From Clostridiales bacterium (GTDB taxonomy: Bacteria; Bacillota; Clostridia; Lachnospirales; Lachnospiraceae), in NCBI GenBank assembly GCA_021202015.1, contig JAJQDV010000054.1:1-64000 (forward strand): a stretch of 64,000 nucleotides of DNA, in the 5' to 3' direction. The notes beneath the pieces were generated by a model. The model was not told where the DNA came from, made no database searches, and worked only from the letters and a program-made list of their open reading frames with translations. Positions 1 through 8,564 of the stretch are shown piece after piece. Both the position numbers and the translations under genes were made by a program. Within the stretch, counting starts at the first letter, position 1. Each line of letters opens with the position of its first letter.

Positions 1-214
1 TTGTTTTTGAAAAATTTTCATATTTCTCTTGACTTTTTATTTGCAGGCTGTTTTTATTATACACAATATGGCGAAAAAATCCATTGGCAAAATACGCAAA
101 CAGATACAAAACTTAAATCCCGCCTCTCCCATCCGCAACAGCCCTTCCAGACCCCGGGCACTCCTGTTTTCGCAAAAATCCATCTCGAAACCTCCTGTGC
201 CAAAGGAGCCTGCT
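1..214. other. Intergenic, no gene seen
   Basis: AT-rich start of the window ahead of the terminator that ends the ABC exporter operon. Open frames here lack a ribosome site and resemble nothing. TTGACT at 29-34 and TATTAT at 55-60 look promoter-like, but their 20-base spacing is poor. Whatever lies to the left is outside the window. Confidence 0.5.
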
Positions 215-247
215 AAAAAAGGAGCTGTTTTTTCACAGCCCCTTTTT
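215..247. terminator. Bidirectional terminator after ABC exporter operon
   Basis: GGAGCTGT (221-228) pairs with ACAGCCCC (235-242) around a short T-rich loop. The hairpin is flanked by A6 on the left and T5 on the right, so it works as an intrinsic terminator in both directions. It lies about 40 bases past the stop of the leftward exporter operon. Confidence 0.75.
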
Positions 248-285
248 CCGTCTCACTTATCTCACAATCATCTTTTTATTATATT

Positions 286-2181
286 TTACTCCAGCTCAAA
301 CGCGCCGGTGTACAGCTGATAATATGTGCCCTTCTCGGCGATCAGCTTCTCATGGTCGCCGCGCTCGATAATATTGCCGAGCTCCAGCACCATGATCACG
401 TCGGAGTTCATGATCGTCGACAGCCGGTGTGCGATGACGAAGACGGTACGTCCCTTCATCAGCGCGTCCATGCCCCGCTGCACGATCGCCTCGGTACGGG
501 TATCGATGGAGGACGTCGCCTCATCCAGAATCATGACCGGCGGATCCGCCACCGCGGCGCGCGCGATCGAAATCAGCTGGCGCTGTCCCTGCGACAGGCC
601 GCTGCCGTCGCCCTCCAGCACGGTGTCGTAGCCGTGCGGCAGCATCCGGATGAAGCTGTCGGCGTTCGCCAGCTTCGCGGCTGCGATGCAGTCCTCATCG
701 GAGGCTTCCAGCTTGCCGTAGCGGATATTCTCCATCACGGTGCCGGTGAACAGGTTTACATCCTGCAGCACCACGCCGAGGGAACGGCGCAGGGAAGGCT
801 TTGCGATCCGCTTGATGTCGATGCCGTCGTAGGTGATGGTTCCTTTCTGAATATCGTAAAACCGGTTGATCAGGTTCGTGATGGTCGTCTTGCCCGCGCC
901 GGTCGCGCCGACAAACGCCACCTTCTGACCCGGCTCCGCATACAGAGTGATATCATGGAGCACCGTCTTCTCCGGCGTATAGCCGAAGTCTACGTTGTGA
1001 AACTCCACATGGCCCTTCATCTCGACCAGCTCAAAGCTGCCGTCCTCCTTCGGAACCTTCCACGCCCAGTGCTTCGTGCGCTCCGGACACTCGACCATCT
1101 TACCGTCCTCGAAACGGACGCGAACCATGGTCACATCGCCCTCATCCTGCTCGATTTCCTCATCCAGCAGTTCAAAGATACGCTCCGCGCCGGCAAGCGC
1201 CATGATCACAAAGTTCAGCTGCATGGAAACCTGCGCGATCGGGTTGACAAAGCTCCGGGACAGCTGCAGGAAGGAAGCGATCGCGCCCAGCGTCAATACG
1301 CTGATGCCGGTCAGGCTGACATTCGTCACTCCCAGAATACCCAGAGCGCCGCCGACGATGGCAATGACAACATACAGGATAAATCCGATATTATTCATGA
1401 TCGGCATCAGGATATTCGCGTAAATGTTCGCCTTCGACGCGTTCTCGAACCACTCCTCATTTTCCTTACCAAAGCCTTCGATCGCCTTCTCTTCATGACA
1501 GAATACCTTGACGACCTTCTGTCCGTTGATCATCTCCTCAATATAACCGTCCACATCCGCCAGAGACTGCTGCTGTCTGACAAAATACTTCGCACTTCCT
1601 CCTGCTATCTTTTTTATGACAAAGAAGATAATCACGACAAAGGCTACTACAATCAGTGTCAGCCAGAAGCTGACCGTCAGCATGGATATAAAGACCGCCA
1701 CCACGGTGATGACAGAGTTCAGCATCTGCGGGATACTCTGTGTAATCATCTGCCTGAGCGTATCGGTATCATTCGTATAATGACTCATGATATCGCCGTG
1801 GGTATTCGTATCGAAATACCGGATTGGCAGCTTCTGCATATGCTCAAACATCTCATCACGAATTTTCTTTAAAATACCCTGCGCGATCGTGACCATCACA
1901 CGGTTATAAATGACAGCCGCAAGTACGCCGACACCGAAAATCACAGCCATCCTGATAATATAGGCGAGCAGTCCGGAAAAATCCGGATCATCCGCCGACA
2001 GCAGCGGCATGATGTAATCATCAATCAGAGACTGAATAAACAGACTGGCAAGCGCCGTCGTGATCGCCGCAAAAACAATACAGCAGATGACAAGGACAAA
2101 CCGCGCCTTGTAAGCACCCAGATATCTGAGCAGCCGCATCGTTGTACCTCTTACGTTCTTTGCACCTTTCCTGTTATTCAC
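286..2181 (-). CDS. ABC exporter half-transporter, canonical ATP site
   Basis: Membrane-ATPase fusion of the multidrug/lipid exporter type. Six hydrophobic helices fill roughly residues 20-330. The ATPase domain has a normal Walker A (GATGAGKTT, about residue 427), signature LSQGQ (about 530), Walker B with catalytic glutamate (ILDEATSSID, about 549) and H-loop histidine (IAHRLST, about 585). An extra segment of about 40 residues, Trp- and charge-rich, sits between membrane and ATPase domains. The start overlaps the end of the other half-transporter by 8 bases, so the pair is probably translationally coupled and works as a heterodimer. The substrate cannot be told from sequence; the MarR regulator upstream suggests export of a toxic compound. 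Confidence 0.93.
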   Translation of the reverse strand: MNNRKGAKNVRGTTMRLLRYLGAYKARFVLVICCIVFAAITTALASLFIQSLIDDYIMPLLSADDPDFSGLLAYIIRMAVIFGVGVLAAVIYNRVMVTIAQGILKKIRDEMFEHMQKLPIRYFDTNTHGDIMSHYTNDTDTLRQMITQSIPQMLNSVITVVAVFISMLTVSFWLTLIVVAFVVIIFFVIKKIAGGSAKYFVRQQQSLADVDGYIEEMINGQKVVKVFCHEEKAIEGFGKENEEWFENASKANIYANILMPIMNNIGFILYVVIAIVGGALGILGVTNVSLTGISVLTLGAIASFLQLSRSFVNPIAQVSMQLNFVIMALAGAERIFELLDEEIEQDEGDVTMVRVRFEDGKMVECPERTKHWAWKVPKEDGSFELVEMKGHVEFHNVDFGYTPEKTVLHDITLYAEPGQKVAFVGATGAGKTTITNLINRFYDIQKGTITYDGIDIKRIAKPSLRRSLGVVLQDVNLFTGTVMENIRYGKLEASDEDCIAAAKLANADSFIRMLPHGYDTVLEGDGSGLSQGQRQLISIARAAVADPPVMILDEATSSIDTRTEAIVQRGMDALMKGRTVFVIAHRLSTIMNSDVIMVLELGNIIERGDHEKLIAEKGTYYQLYTGAFELE

Positions 2182-3931
2182 TCAGACCACCGCCTTTCTG
2201 CTGGGACTCAAAGGTCTCTCTGTAAATCGTGCTCGTTTTCAGCAGCTCCTCGTGTGTGCCGACCGCGAGAATCTTACCGTCGTCCATAACGATGATCTTG
2301 TCAGCGTCGTCTACGGAAGAAATCCTCTGTGTAATGATAAACTTGGTCGTGTCCGGGATCTCCTCCGCGAACGCCTTCCGGATCAGCAGATCCGTCTTCG
2401 TATCCACCGCGCTGGTCGAGTCATCCAGAATCAGGATCTTCGGCTTTTTCAGCAGCGCGCGGGCGATGCACAGACGCTGCCGCTGGCCGCCGGACACGTT
2501 CGCACCGCCCTGTTCGATCCAGGTGTCGTATTTATCCGGCATGCGCTCGATGAACTCATCCGCCTGCGCCTGTCTGCACGCATGAATGATCTCCTCATCC
2601 GTCGCGTCCTCCTTGCCCCAGCGAAGATTATCCCTGATCGTACCGGAAAACAGGATGTTCTTCTGCAGCACCATCGCCACCTCATTCCGCAGCGTTTCCA
2701 GATCGTAGTCGCGGACATCCACGCCGCCAACCTTCACACAGCCCTCCGTCACATCGTACAGACGCGGAATCAGCTGCACCAGACTGGACTTCGCGGAACC
2801 GGTGCCGCCGATGACGCCGACCCGCTCACCGGGTTTAATCTCCAGATTGATATTGCTCAGGACATCGCGGTCCGCCTCCTCTGAATAACGAAAATTTACG
2901 TTTTCAAAAGTGATCGACCCGTCTTTGATCTCCGTCACCGGATTCTCCCTGTTCTGAATATCGCTCTCCTCTTCCAGAATCTCAACGATACGGTTGCCGG
3001 ACGCGAGCGCCATGATGATCATAACCGCCACCATGGCCAGCATCATCAGGCTCATGAGAATCTGCATCGCATAGGTAAACAGGCTCATCAGCTCACCCGT
3101 CGTCAGCCCGTTCGCCACACCGGCCACATTGCCGCTCAGGACAATGGCCTTCGCACCGAGCCATGCGATCAGCAGAATACAGACATAGACTGCCGCCATC
3201 ATGACCGGCATATTCATCGTGATCGTCTTCTCAGCCTTCACAAAATCCTTATAGATGGACTGGGAAATCTTCTGAAACTTGCTGTTCTCATAATCCTCCC
3301 GGATGTAGGACTTCACAACGCGGATCCCGTACAGATTCTCCTGAACATCCAGATTCAGCTTATCATAAGTATTAAATACGCGTTTAAAGTACGGATGTAC
3401 ATATATACTGATAAAGGCCAGCACCACCGCCAGAACCGGAACCACCGCCACAAAAATCAATGCCAGGCGCCGATTTATGGTAAAGGATACCACAATGGCA
3501 GCGATCAGCATGACCGGGCTGCGGGCCGCCGTCCGGATCGTCATCTGGAACGCGTTCTGCACATTCGTCACATCCGTCGTCAGCCTCGTCACGATACTGG
3601 CCGTAGAAAACTTATCAATGTTGGAAAAAGAATATTCCTGCACCTTCGCGTACATATCCTTTCTCAGATTCTTCGCCAGACCGGATGAGGCGATCGCCGC
3701 TTCCCTCCCGGCCAGAGACCCGAACGCCAGCGAGATAAACGCCACCACCAGCAAAAGCACGCCGACCTTTAAGATCACGGACATATTCCCCGGCTCAATC
3801 CCGTTGTCGATCAGCCGTGCCATAATGTACGGAATCAGGATCTCCATCACGACTTCAACAATGACAAAGACCGGAGACAGTACCGTGTTCTTCCTGTACT
3901 CACGTAATGATCTCAACAACTTTCTAATCAT
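2174..3931 (-). CDS. ABC exporter half-transporter, degenerate ATP site
   Basis: Partner of the downstream half-transporter: membrane domain to about residue 310, then the ATPase. Its signature is normal (VSGGQRQR, about 477), but three catalytic positions are changed. Walker A reads GGTGSAKSS (Ala for Gly before the Lys), Walker B ends ILDDSTSAVD (Asp for the catalytic Glu), and the H-loop has Gln (IITQRISS, about 531). This asymmetry is known in heterodimeric exporters such as BmrCD and TM287/288, where one site binds ATP but hardly hydrolyses it. It overlaps marR by 8 bases at its start and the next gene by 8 at its end. Confidence 0.93.
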   Translation of the reverse strand: MIRKLLRSLREYRKNTVLSPVFVIVEVVMEILIPYIMARLIDNGIEPGNMSVILKVGVLLLVVAFISLAFGSLAGREAAIASSGLAKNLRKDMYAKVQEYSFSNIDKFSTASIVTRLTTDVTNVQNAFQMTIRTAARSPVMLIAAIVVSFTINRRLALIFVAVVPVLAVVLAFISIYVHPYFKRVFNTYDKLNLDVQENLYGIRVVKSYIREDYENSKFQKISQSIYKDFVKAEKTITMNMPVMMAAVYVCILLIAWLGAKAIVLSGNVAGVANGLTTGELMSLFTYAMQILMSLMMLAMVAVMIIMALASGNRIVEILEEESDIQNRENPVTEIKDGSITFENVNFRYSEEADRDVLSNINLEIKPGERVGVIGGTGSAKSSLVQLIPRLYDVTEGCVKVGGVDVRDYDLETLRNEVAMVLQKNILFSGTIRDNLRWGKEDATDEEIIHACRQAQADEFIERMPDKYDTWIEQGGANVSGGQRQRLCIARALLKKPKILILDDSTSAVDTKTDLLIRKAFAEEIPDTTKFIITQRISSVDDADKIIVMDDGKILAVGTHEELLKTSTIYRETFESQQKGGGLSE

Positions 3932-4376
3932 TGCGTCTTTCCTCCTTTTTCTTTACGTTATTCTGCATTTTATGAAAATACACCCGGAGCTGTTCGACCT
4001 CCCTCTCGGTAAAACCCGCTCTCAGCGTATCCTCCATATCCCGGAACTCGGCCTCCATCCGCTGATGAATCTCCCGGGAACGTTCTGTCAGAACCAGTTT
4101 TTTCAATCGTGCGTCCTCCGGGACGCTCTGCCTCTCAATGAGACCCTTCTTCACCATCCGGTTCACCACCTTGGAGGCCGTCGACCTCGTGATCCCGAAC
4201 TGATTCTCCAGATCTCTCTGATAGACATCCGTACCCTCATTCTGAGCAATGTAACCGATGATCCATGTATTCTTCCCGGTCGCCTCCTCGAGCAGCCGCA
4301 GCTCCGGCGAATTGTCCAGCAGCCTGCAGATACGATTGGAAAGAACATGAATCTCGCGTATAATTGACTCTTCCAT
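3924..4376 (-). CDS. MarR-family transcriptional regulator
   Basis: About 150-residue winged-helix regulator. The recognition region (QFGITRSTASKVVNRMVKKG) and wing (PEDARLKKLVLTE) are typical of MarR proteins. The start is set at the ATG at 4376 because AAAGGAGG lies just before it; an ATG 45 bases upstream has no ribosome site. It is the first gene of an operon with the two ABC exporter genes and overlaps the next gene. An inverted repeat covers the -10 of its promoter, so it probably represses its own operon until a ligand binds. Confidence 0.88.
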   Translation of the reverse strand: MEESIIREIHVLSNRICRLLDNSPELRLLEEATGKNTWIIGYIAQNEGTDVYQRDLENQFGITRSTASKVVNRMVKKGLIERQSVPEDARLKKLVLTERSREIHQRMEAEFRDMEDTLRAGFTEREVEQLRVYFHKMQNNVKKKEERRND

Positions 4377-4412
4377 CTCGCTCCTCCTTTGTTTCTTCTC
4401 AAACTGTCCGAC

Positions 4413-4449
4413 GTTCAACAATATTAGAACAAATCAGAAAATATGTCAA
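4413..4449 (-). promoter_or_regulatory. marR operon promoter with candidate operator
   Basis: Leftward TTGACA (4444-4449), 17-base spacer, TAATAT (4421-4426). The inverted repeat GTTC-N10-GAAC (4413-4430) covers the -10, where a MarR dimer would block polymerase. Binding is inferred. Confidence 0.65.
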
Positions 4450-4454
4450 TCATT

Positions 4455-4560
4455 TTTTACGCACCCCCTTCACAATTGTGTAGGAGGCGGCTTTTGCCTC
4501 ATACTCGCCGCGCGGGGTGCGGACAGCGCAGCTGTCATATTCCTTTCGCACCCCTGCGCA
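4455..4560 (+). repeat. Dispersed structured repeat, family B, copy 1
   Basis: About 100 bases that recur at 60982-61072 in the opposite orientation with roughly 80 percent identity. Landmarks are CACAATTGTG (4471-4480), GAGGCGG..GCCTC, CTCGCCGCGC, and two nested arms, GGGTGCGGACAG and CTGTC..CGCACCC. It can fold into two adjacent hairpins. It fills most of the gap between the marR promoter and the end of the VOR operon. No ORF is convincing in it. Confidence 0.7.
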
Positions 4561-4575
4561 TATATCAAACGGAAA

Positions 4576-4599
4576 ACACCCGGCCTCCCGGCCGGGTGT
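4576..4599. terminator. Terminator of VOR operon
   Basis: A perfect 10-base stem, ACACCCGGCC and GGCCGGGTGT, around a 4-base loop. On the leftward strand it is followed by GTTTTCC, a modest T tract. It lies about 150 bases after the gamma-subunit stop. The bases between the two (4600-4745) hold nothing recognisable. Confidence 0.65.
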
Positions 4600-4745
4600 C
4601 TCCTGTCACAGCCCCATTCAACCATGACATGTCAGTATGCAACAGATTCCTGTGATATTTCGTATTTATGAATCCCCCTGTGCCCCCACACAGTTCCGCG
4701 ATCTCCCTGCATCTGATATCGCGCAAATATATTTCCATATCTTCT

Positions 4746-5294
4746 CTACCTGAAAGAACGACCGATCTCAAGCCCCTTCTCAAACGCCTGTCTGTTCAGC
4801 GGAAGCAGCTTTGCTTTTTTCGCCAGCTTATGCTCGATGGTGCCCCACACCACCTCCGGGGATACCACCTCGGTATAGCCGACATATACGCCGAGCATGA
4901 TGACGTTCAGCACCTTCGCGTTGCCCAGCTCGTAGGCCATCTCCGTCACCGGAGCCTTTACCACCTTCACATCCGTTCTCGTGACGGCGCTCTCATCGAC
5001 GATCGAGCTGTTGATAAACAGGGTGCCGCCCTGCTTCAGTGTGGGCAGGAACTTCTCGAGGGAAGGCCCGTTCATCACGATCAGGTCGTCCATCACGTCC
5101 CCCAGGGGCGCGCCCACCATGCCGTCCGAGATCACAACAAAGCAGTTGGCCGTGCCGCCGCGCTGCTCCGCGCCGTAGGACGGGAAGAATGTGACATTTT
5201 TATCAGTAGAATCGCAGGTTGCGGTCGCAAGAAACTTTCCGAGAGTCATGACTCCCTGTCCGCCGAATCCGGCAACACATAAATTTGTTTCCAT
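4746..5294 (-). CDS. 2-oxoacid:ferredoxin oxidoreductase, gamma subunit
   Basis: About 182 residues, the usual size of a separate gamma subunit. It opens with the family motif GFGGQGVMTLG near residue 10 and has SYGAEQRGG around residue 47. In KOR/VOR-type enzymes this subunit forms part of the CoA-binding core. The ATG follows AGGAGGAAGG. It is the last gene of a four-subunit set (ferredoxin-like, alpha, beta, gamma). The substrate is inferred from the alpha subunit to be branched-chain 2-oxoacids. Confidence 0.9.
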   Translation of the reverse strand: METNLCVAGFGGQGVMTLGKFLATATCDSTDKNVTFFPSYGAEQRGGTANCFVVISDGMVGAPLGDVMDDLIVMNGPSLEKFLPTLKQGGTLFINSSIVDESAVTRTDVKVVKAPVTEMAYELGNAKVLNVIMLGVYVGYTEVVSPEVVWGTIEHKLAKKAKLLPLNRQAFEKGLEIGRSFR

Positions 5295-5313
5295 AAAATC
5301 CTTCCTCCTCCTT

Positions 5314-6051
5314 TTATTTGTCTCTCACCACGCCGAGCGGGAACTCGGGGAGCATCTTCTGCTCGATAAAATCGAGCGCATCGAGCGGCTCCAGACCCCA
5401 GTTTGTCGGACAGCTGGTCACGACCTCGACCATGGAAAAGCCCTTGCCGTCGATCTGGTTCTGAATCGCTTTTTTGATTGCTTTTTTCGTCTTGATGCAG
5501 TTCTGCGGCGTATTGCAGCTCGTCCTCTCCAGATAAGCCGGAGCGGTAAGCTGATTTAAGATCTCGACCATGTGCATCGGATATCCGTGCTCCTCCGCAA
5601 TACGTCCCTTCGGCGCGGTGGAAGCGCGCATGCCGATCAGCGTGGTCGGCGCCATCTGCCCGCCGGTCATGCCGTAGATGCCGTTATTGATAAAGATCAC
5701 CGTAATGTTCTCGCCGCGGTTCGCCGCGGAAACCGACTCGGCCAGACCGATGGAAGCGAAATCGCCGTCGCCCTGATATGTGATATAAACGGTGTCCGGA
5801 TTGCTCCTCTTCATACCGGTCGCCACGGCGCAGGCACGCCCGTGCGGCGCGGTGATCGTATCGTACGCGATATAGTCCATGTGAAGGCCGCAGCAGCCGA
5901 TTCCCGTGATCAGAACGCTCTTATCTACAATGTCCAGCTCGTCGAGCACTTCGCCGAGAAGCTTGATGACCGTGCTGTGCATACAGCCCGGACAGAATCC
6001 GGATACTTTATCTTCCTGGATCGTTTTTGTTCTAGAGTAAACTAATTCCAC
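5314..6051 (-). CDS. 2-oxoacid:ferredoxin oxidoreductase, beta (TPP) subunit
   Basis: Thiamine-diphosphate-binding subunit. The TPP/Mg region GDGDFASIG and NNGIYGMTGGQ is present, and GFCPGCMHS near residue 18 supplies cysteines for the iron-sulphur cluster found in this family. The likely start is a GTG 8 bases after AGGAGGG. The gene begins inside the last 20 bases of the alpha-subunit gene. With alpha and gamma it decarboxylates a 2-oxoacid to acyl-CoA and passes two electrons to ferredoxin. Confidence 0.92.
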   Translation of the reverse strand: MELVYSRTKTIQEDKVSGFCPGCMHSTVIKLLGEVLDELDIVDKSVLITGIGCCGLHMDYIAYDTITAPHGRACAVATGMKRSNPDTVYITYQGDGDFASIGLAESVSAANRGENITVIFINNGIYGMTGGQMAPTTLIGMRASTAPKGRIAEEHGYPMHMVEILNQLTAPAYLERTSCNTPQNCIKTKKAIKKAIQNQIDGKGFSMVEVVTSCPTNWGLEPLDALDFIEQKMLPEFPLGVVRDK

Positions 6052-7144
6052 TGACGTACCCTCCTAATCTATCTAAAATTTTTCTTGCGGAACGGATGAC
6101 CGCCTCACGGCTCATAACGTTGCCGCCGGAGCACAGGCAGGTCTCGATGACCGCGCGGTTCTTCACGCCGATCGCCACATCCTCGTAATACTGCGCCGGA
6201 ATGGACATTTCAACATCGAGGACCGCCTTACAGATATTGTAATCAATGTTATCGAACGATGCATACGGGAACGGGCTGACCGTGATCGGACGGATCAGGC
6301 CGACCCGGTATCCCTGTCCGCGGAGGATGTCCACAACGGATTTGCAGATACGTCCGCAGATGCCGTACGCGGTCAGAATGAGTTCCGCGTCCTCCACCTG
6401 ATACTCCTCCACCTGAATATCCTTCACCCAGCTGTCATACATCCGTGCAGCGTCCTCATTCCACTGCTGCATCTTGTATGTATCCCACTGACCGGGCTGG
6501 ATCCACGAACGGTTCTCATAGTCGAGCTCGTGTCCGATGCAGGCCCATTTTTTCTTGCTTTCCTTAATCGCGGCAATCTCCTCATCCGACTTCATGTCCG
6601 GAAGCTCCACCGGCTCCATCATCGTGCCGATCACGCCGTCCGCCAGGATGAGCACCGGATTCATATCCCTGTCCGCGTAGTCAAATGCCGCATAAGTGAG
6701 GTCAACCGCCTCCTGCACCGTAGACGGAGCCAGAACGATCATCTTGAATCCGCCGTTGCCGGAAGCCTTCGTCGCCTGAAAATAATCCTGCTGGGCCGGC
6801 TGAATCGCGCCTACGCCCGGACCCCCGCGCGCCACATTGCAGTATACCAGAGGCATACGCGCCGCCGCGGCATAGGAAATACCCTCGCTCTTCAACGCGA
6901 TCCCCGGGCTGGATGAGGACGTCATCGCCCTGGTTCCCGCCGAAGCCGCACCGTACACCATATTCACGGACGCCACCTCGGACTCTCCCTGTACGAAGCT
7001 GCCGCCCACCTCCGGAAGCCGCCGCGCAAAGTACTCCGGAATCTCGTTCTGCGGTGTGATAGGATATCCGGCGAAAAATCTACAGCCGGCTCTCACTGCT
7101 GCCTCAGCGATCGCTTCGCAGCCCTTCATCAATACTCTTGCCAT
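6032..7144 (-). CDS. vorB: 2-oxoacid:ferredoxin oxidoreductase, alpha subunit (VorB type)
   Basis: 370-residue pyrimidine-binding and transketolase-like subunit. It begins MKGCEAIAEAAVRAG, continues FAGYPITPQNEIPEY, and carries the QGESEVASVNMVYGA segment typical of VOR/KOR alpha chains. Family resemblance is closest to 3-methyl-2-oxobutanoate (branched-chain) oxidoreductases, though 2-oxoglutarate or other 2-oxoacids cannot be excluded. AAGGAGG precedes the ATG. It sits between the ferredoxin-like subunit and the beta subunit, whose start it overlaps. Confidence 0.92.
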   Translation of the reverse strand: MARVLMKGCEAIAEAAVRAGCRFFAGYPITPQNEIPEYFARRLPEVGGSFVQGESEVASVNMVYGAASAGTRAMTSSSSPGIALKSEGISYAAAARMPLVYCNVARGGPGVGAIQPAQQDYFQATKASGNGGFKMIVLAPSTVQEAVDLTYAAFDYADRDMNPVLILADGVIGTMMEPVELPDMKSDEEIAAIKESKKKWACIGHELDYENRSWIQPGQWDTYKMQQWNEDAARMYDSWVKDIQVEEYQVEDAELILTAYGICGRICKSVVDILRGQGYRVGLIRPITVSPFPYASFDNIDYNICKAVLDVEMSIPAQYYEDVAIGVKNRAVIETCLCSGGNVMSREAVIRSARKILDRLGGYVSGISLL

Positions 7145-7159
7145 AATCTTTCAACCTCC

Positions 7160-7363
7160 TTATCTGTAAATCTCTATCGCGCCGTCCGGACAGATCCGCC
7201 CGCACATGCAGCAGGCGATACAGGCGTCCATGTTTACCGGTTCCACATATTCGTAGCCCTTCGAGTTCACCTTTGTCCCAATCGCCAGCACCCCCTTCGG
7301 GCAAAACTTGATGCAGTAACCACAACTCTTACAGCGTTCTGATTTAACTACGATTTTTGCCAT
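7160..7363 (-). CDS. 4Fe-4S ferredoxin-like (delta) subunit
   Basis: 67-residue protein with two CxxCxxCxxxCP sets, CKSCGYCIKFCP and CIACCMCGRICP, which bind two [4Fe-4S] clusters. In four-subunit 2-oxoacid oxidoreductases this subunit carries electrons from the TPP subunit to free ferredoxin. It is 15 bases upstream of the alpha subunit and shares its operon. AGGAGG is 10 bases before the ATG. Confidence 0.93.
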   Translation of the reverse strand: MAKIVVKSERCKSCGYCIKFCPKGVLAIGTKVNSKGYEYVEPVNMDACIACCMCGRICPDGAIEIYR

Positions 7364-7395
7364 TTCAGTGAAATCCTCCTCTCAATAAAAAAATA

Positions 7396-8112
7396 TTAAA
7401 ATTGCATCCATTCATATGTCAGATACAGATGCACCGGCATCACCGGCACATCGGACTGGTCCCGCACTTCCTCGTACAGATCCTCCCGCACACAGGCAAA
7501 ATCCACGGCAATATACGGATTTACCATATCGGCCATCTTACGGCTGCCCTCCAGGAACTCGCGTGCCGTCGTCGTAAGGCCGTTGTTCGGATTGTTTACC
7601 ATATGCAGCTTCCCGAGCTGGATATGAGACACGCCCAGGATCTTCGCAAGTGTCTCATCAACATGGTCAATGTCATACGACCACGGCCGATAGGCGTTCA
7701 GCACATAGTAGACGATCGTAAGATCCCTGTTGATCTGAGGCGCGTAGCCGCCGACCGCGCGGGCGCCGATATAGTCTCCGCCAATGTCCAGAATCACATA
7801 GCAGTCCGGATCCCTCAGTAATCGATTCACACCGCCCACCTGGGTCGGCGCATCCATAAACTGCTCTTCATAATGGAAGAAAACGCCCAGCGCCTCAATC
7901 TCCTCCACCGCGTCCCTGGAGCGAAACAACGGCTTCGTCATATCCAGGTCAAAATAATGAACCGGCTTATCTCCCAGCCCGACCAGATATTTCGCGAAAT
8001 TGAGCGAGACCTCGCTCTTTCCGCTTCCCGCTTCGCCCAGGAAAACAAAATTCACATGGTCTCCGATCAGAGTTCTCAGCTCATCAAACATTCGAAACGC
8101 TCCATTGTCCAC
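7396..8112 (-). CDS. P-loop ATPase, first gene of VOR operon
   Basis: 238-residue cytosolic protein. Walker A is GEAGSGKSE near residue 26, an Asp-rich strand follows (YFDLDMTKPL), and VILDIGGDYIG near 105 resembles a Walker B. The fold looks like the MinD/ParA or CobQ class of NTPases, but no named family could be fixed. It lies 32 bases upstream of the ferredoxin subunit, so it is probably co-transcribed with the oxidoreductase. A role in cluster insertion, cofactor loading or regulation is possible but unproven. The start is a GTG with a rather distant GAGGT. Confidence 0.7.
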   Translation of the reverse strand: MDNGAFRMFDELRTLIGDHVNFVFLGEAGSGKSEVSLNFAKYLVGLGDKPVHYFDLDMTKPLFRSRDAVEEIEALGVFFHYEEQFMDAPTQVGGVNRLLRDPDCYVILDIGGDYIGARAVGGYAPQINRDLTIVYYVLNAYRPWSYDIDHVDETLAKILGVSHIQLGKLHMVNNPNNGLTTTAREFLEGSRKMADMVNPYIAVDFACVREDLYEEVRDQSDVPVMPVHLYLTYEWMQF

Positions 8113-8145
8113 AATATGAAATCGACCTCTTTCGTCACTGTGTAT

Positions 8146-8174
8146 ATGATACTACACTTTTTTCAATTAGTCAC
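8146..8174 (-). promoter_or_regulatory. Candidate promoter of VOR operon
   Basis: Leftward GTGACT (8169-8174), 17-base spacer, TATCAT (8146-8151). Both boxes are only fair matches, but spacing and position ahead of the first gene are right. Confidence 0.4.
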
Positions 8175-8279
8175 TACTTATTCCGCACAAAAATATATAA
8201 AATATTTTGCATGATATAATATTTATGGACAAATACTTGTGAAATTATACAAAACCGGAAATATTCCCGAAAATTCCGC

Positions 8280-8308
8280 TTGCAATTTGACCGAATGTGA
8301 TATATAAT
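8280..8308 (+). promoter_or_regulatory. Promoter of tRNA-Lys
   Basis: TTGCAA (8280-8285), 17-base spacer, TATAAT (8303-8308). Transcription would start near 8315, leaving a leader of about 36 bases before the tRNA. Confidence 0.65.
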
Positions 8309-8350
8309 TCTCTTTGCGTTGCGGAACAGACAGGCGACGCAGACACAGAT

Positions 8351-8423
8351 GCGCCTTTAGCTCAGTTGGTAGAGCAGTAGACTCTTAATCTATTTGTCCA
8401 GGGTTCGAGCCCCTGAAGGCGTA
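8351..8423 (+). tRNA. tRNA-Lys (CTT)
   Basis: 73 bases that fold as a full cloverleaf. The acceptor is GCGCCTT/AAGGCGT, the D stem GCTC/GAGC, the anticodon stem GTAGA/TCTAT and the T stem CAGGG/CCCTG around TTCGAGC. Anticodon CTT is at 8384-8386, between T and A in the loop, and reads lysine AAG codons. The discriminator base is A8423; CCA is not encoded. It stands alone with its own promoter and terminator. Confidence 0.96.
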
Positions 8424-8427
8424 TGTA

Positions 8428-8457
8428 CCGGCAGATCAGGACATCTGCCGGTTTTTT
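8428..8457 (+). terminator. Terminator after tRNA-Lys
   Basis: CCGGCAGAT (8428-8436) pairs perfectly with ATCTGCCGG (8443-8451), followed by T6. Confidence 0.93.
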
Positions 8458-8503
8458 AGTTACTATTCGCAGTCCTTTGTTAATGAAATAACATTCTTTT
8501 TGC

Positions 8504-8531
8504 TTGAATTTTACCCAAAATACGGTACAAT
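8504..8531 (+). promoter_or_regulatory. Promoter of pta
   Basis: TTGAAT (8504-8509), 16-base spacer, TACAAT (8526-8531), about 33 bases before the pta start codon, which has GGAGG 8 bases upstream. Confidence 0.55.
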
Positions 8532-8564
8532 GGAAATATAAATATAATATGGAGGTAAAAACCA

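Noticed and set aside
1..319. Two short overlapping frames at the window start
   Set aside because: No ribosome site, no similarity, and they run through the terminator into the exporter gene.
352..1872. Long open frame of about 500 codons on the plus strand
   Set aside because: It is the shadow of the ABC exporter gene; the composition is His/Arg/Asp-rich nonsense and no ribosome site is present.
4443..4783. Short frames over the family B repeat
   Set aside because: They follow repeat sequence and lack ribosome sites.
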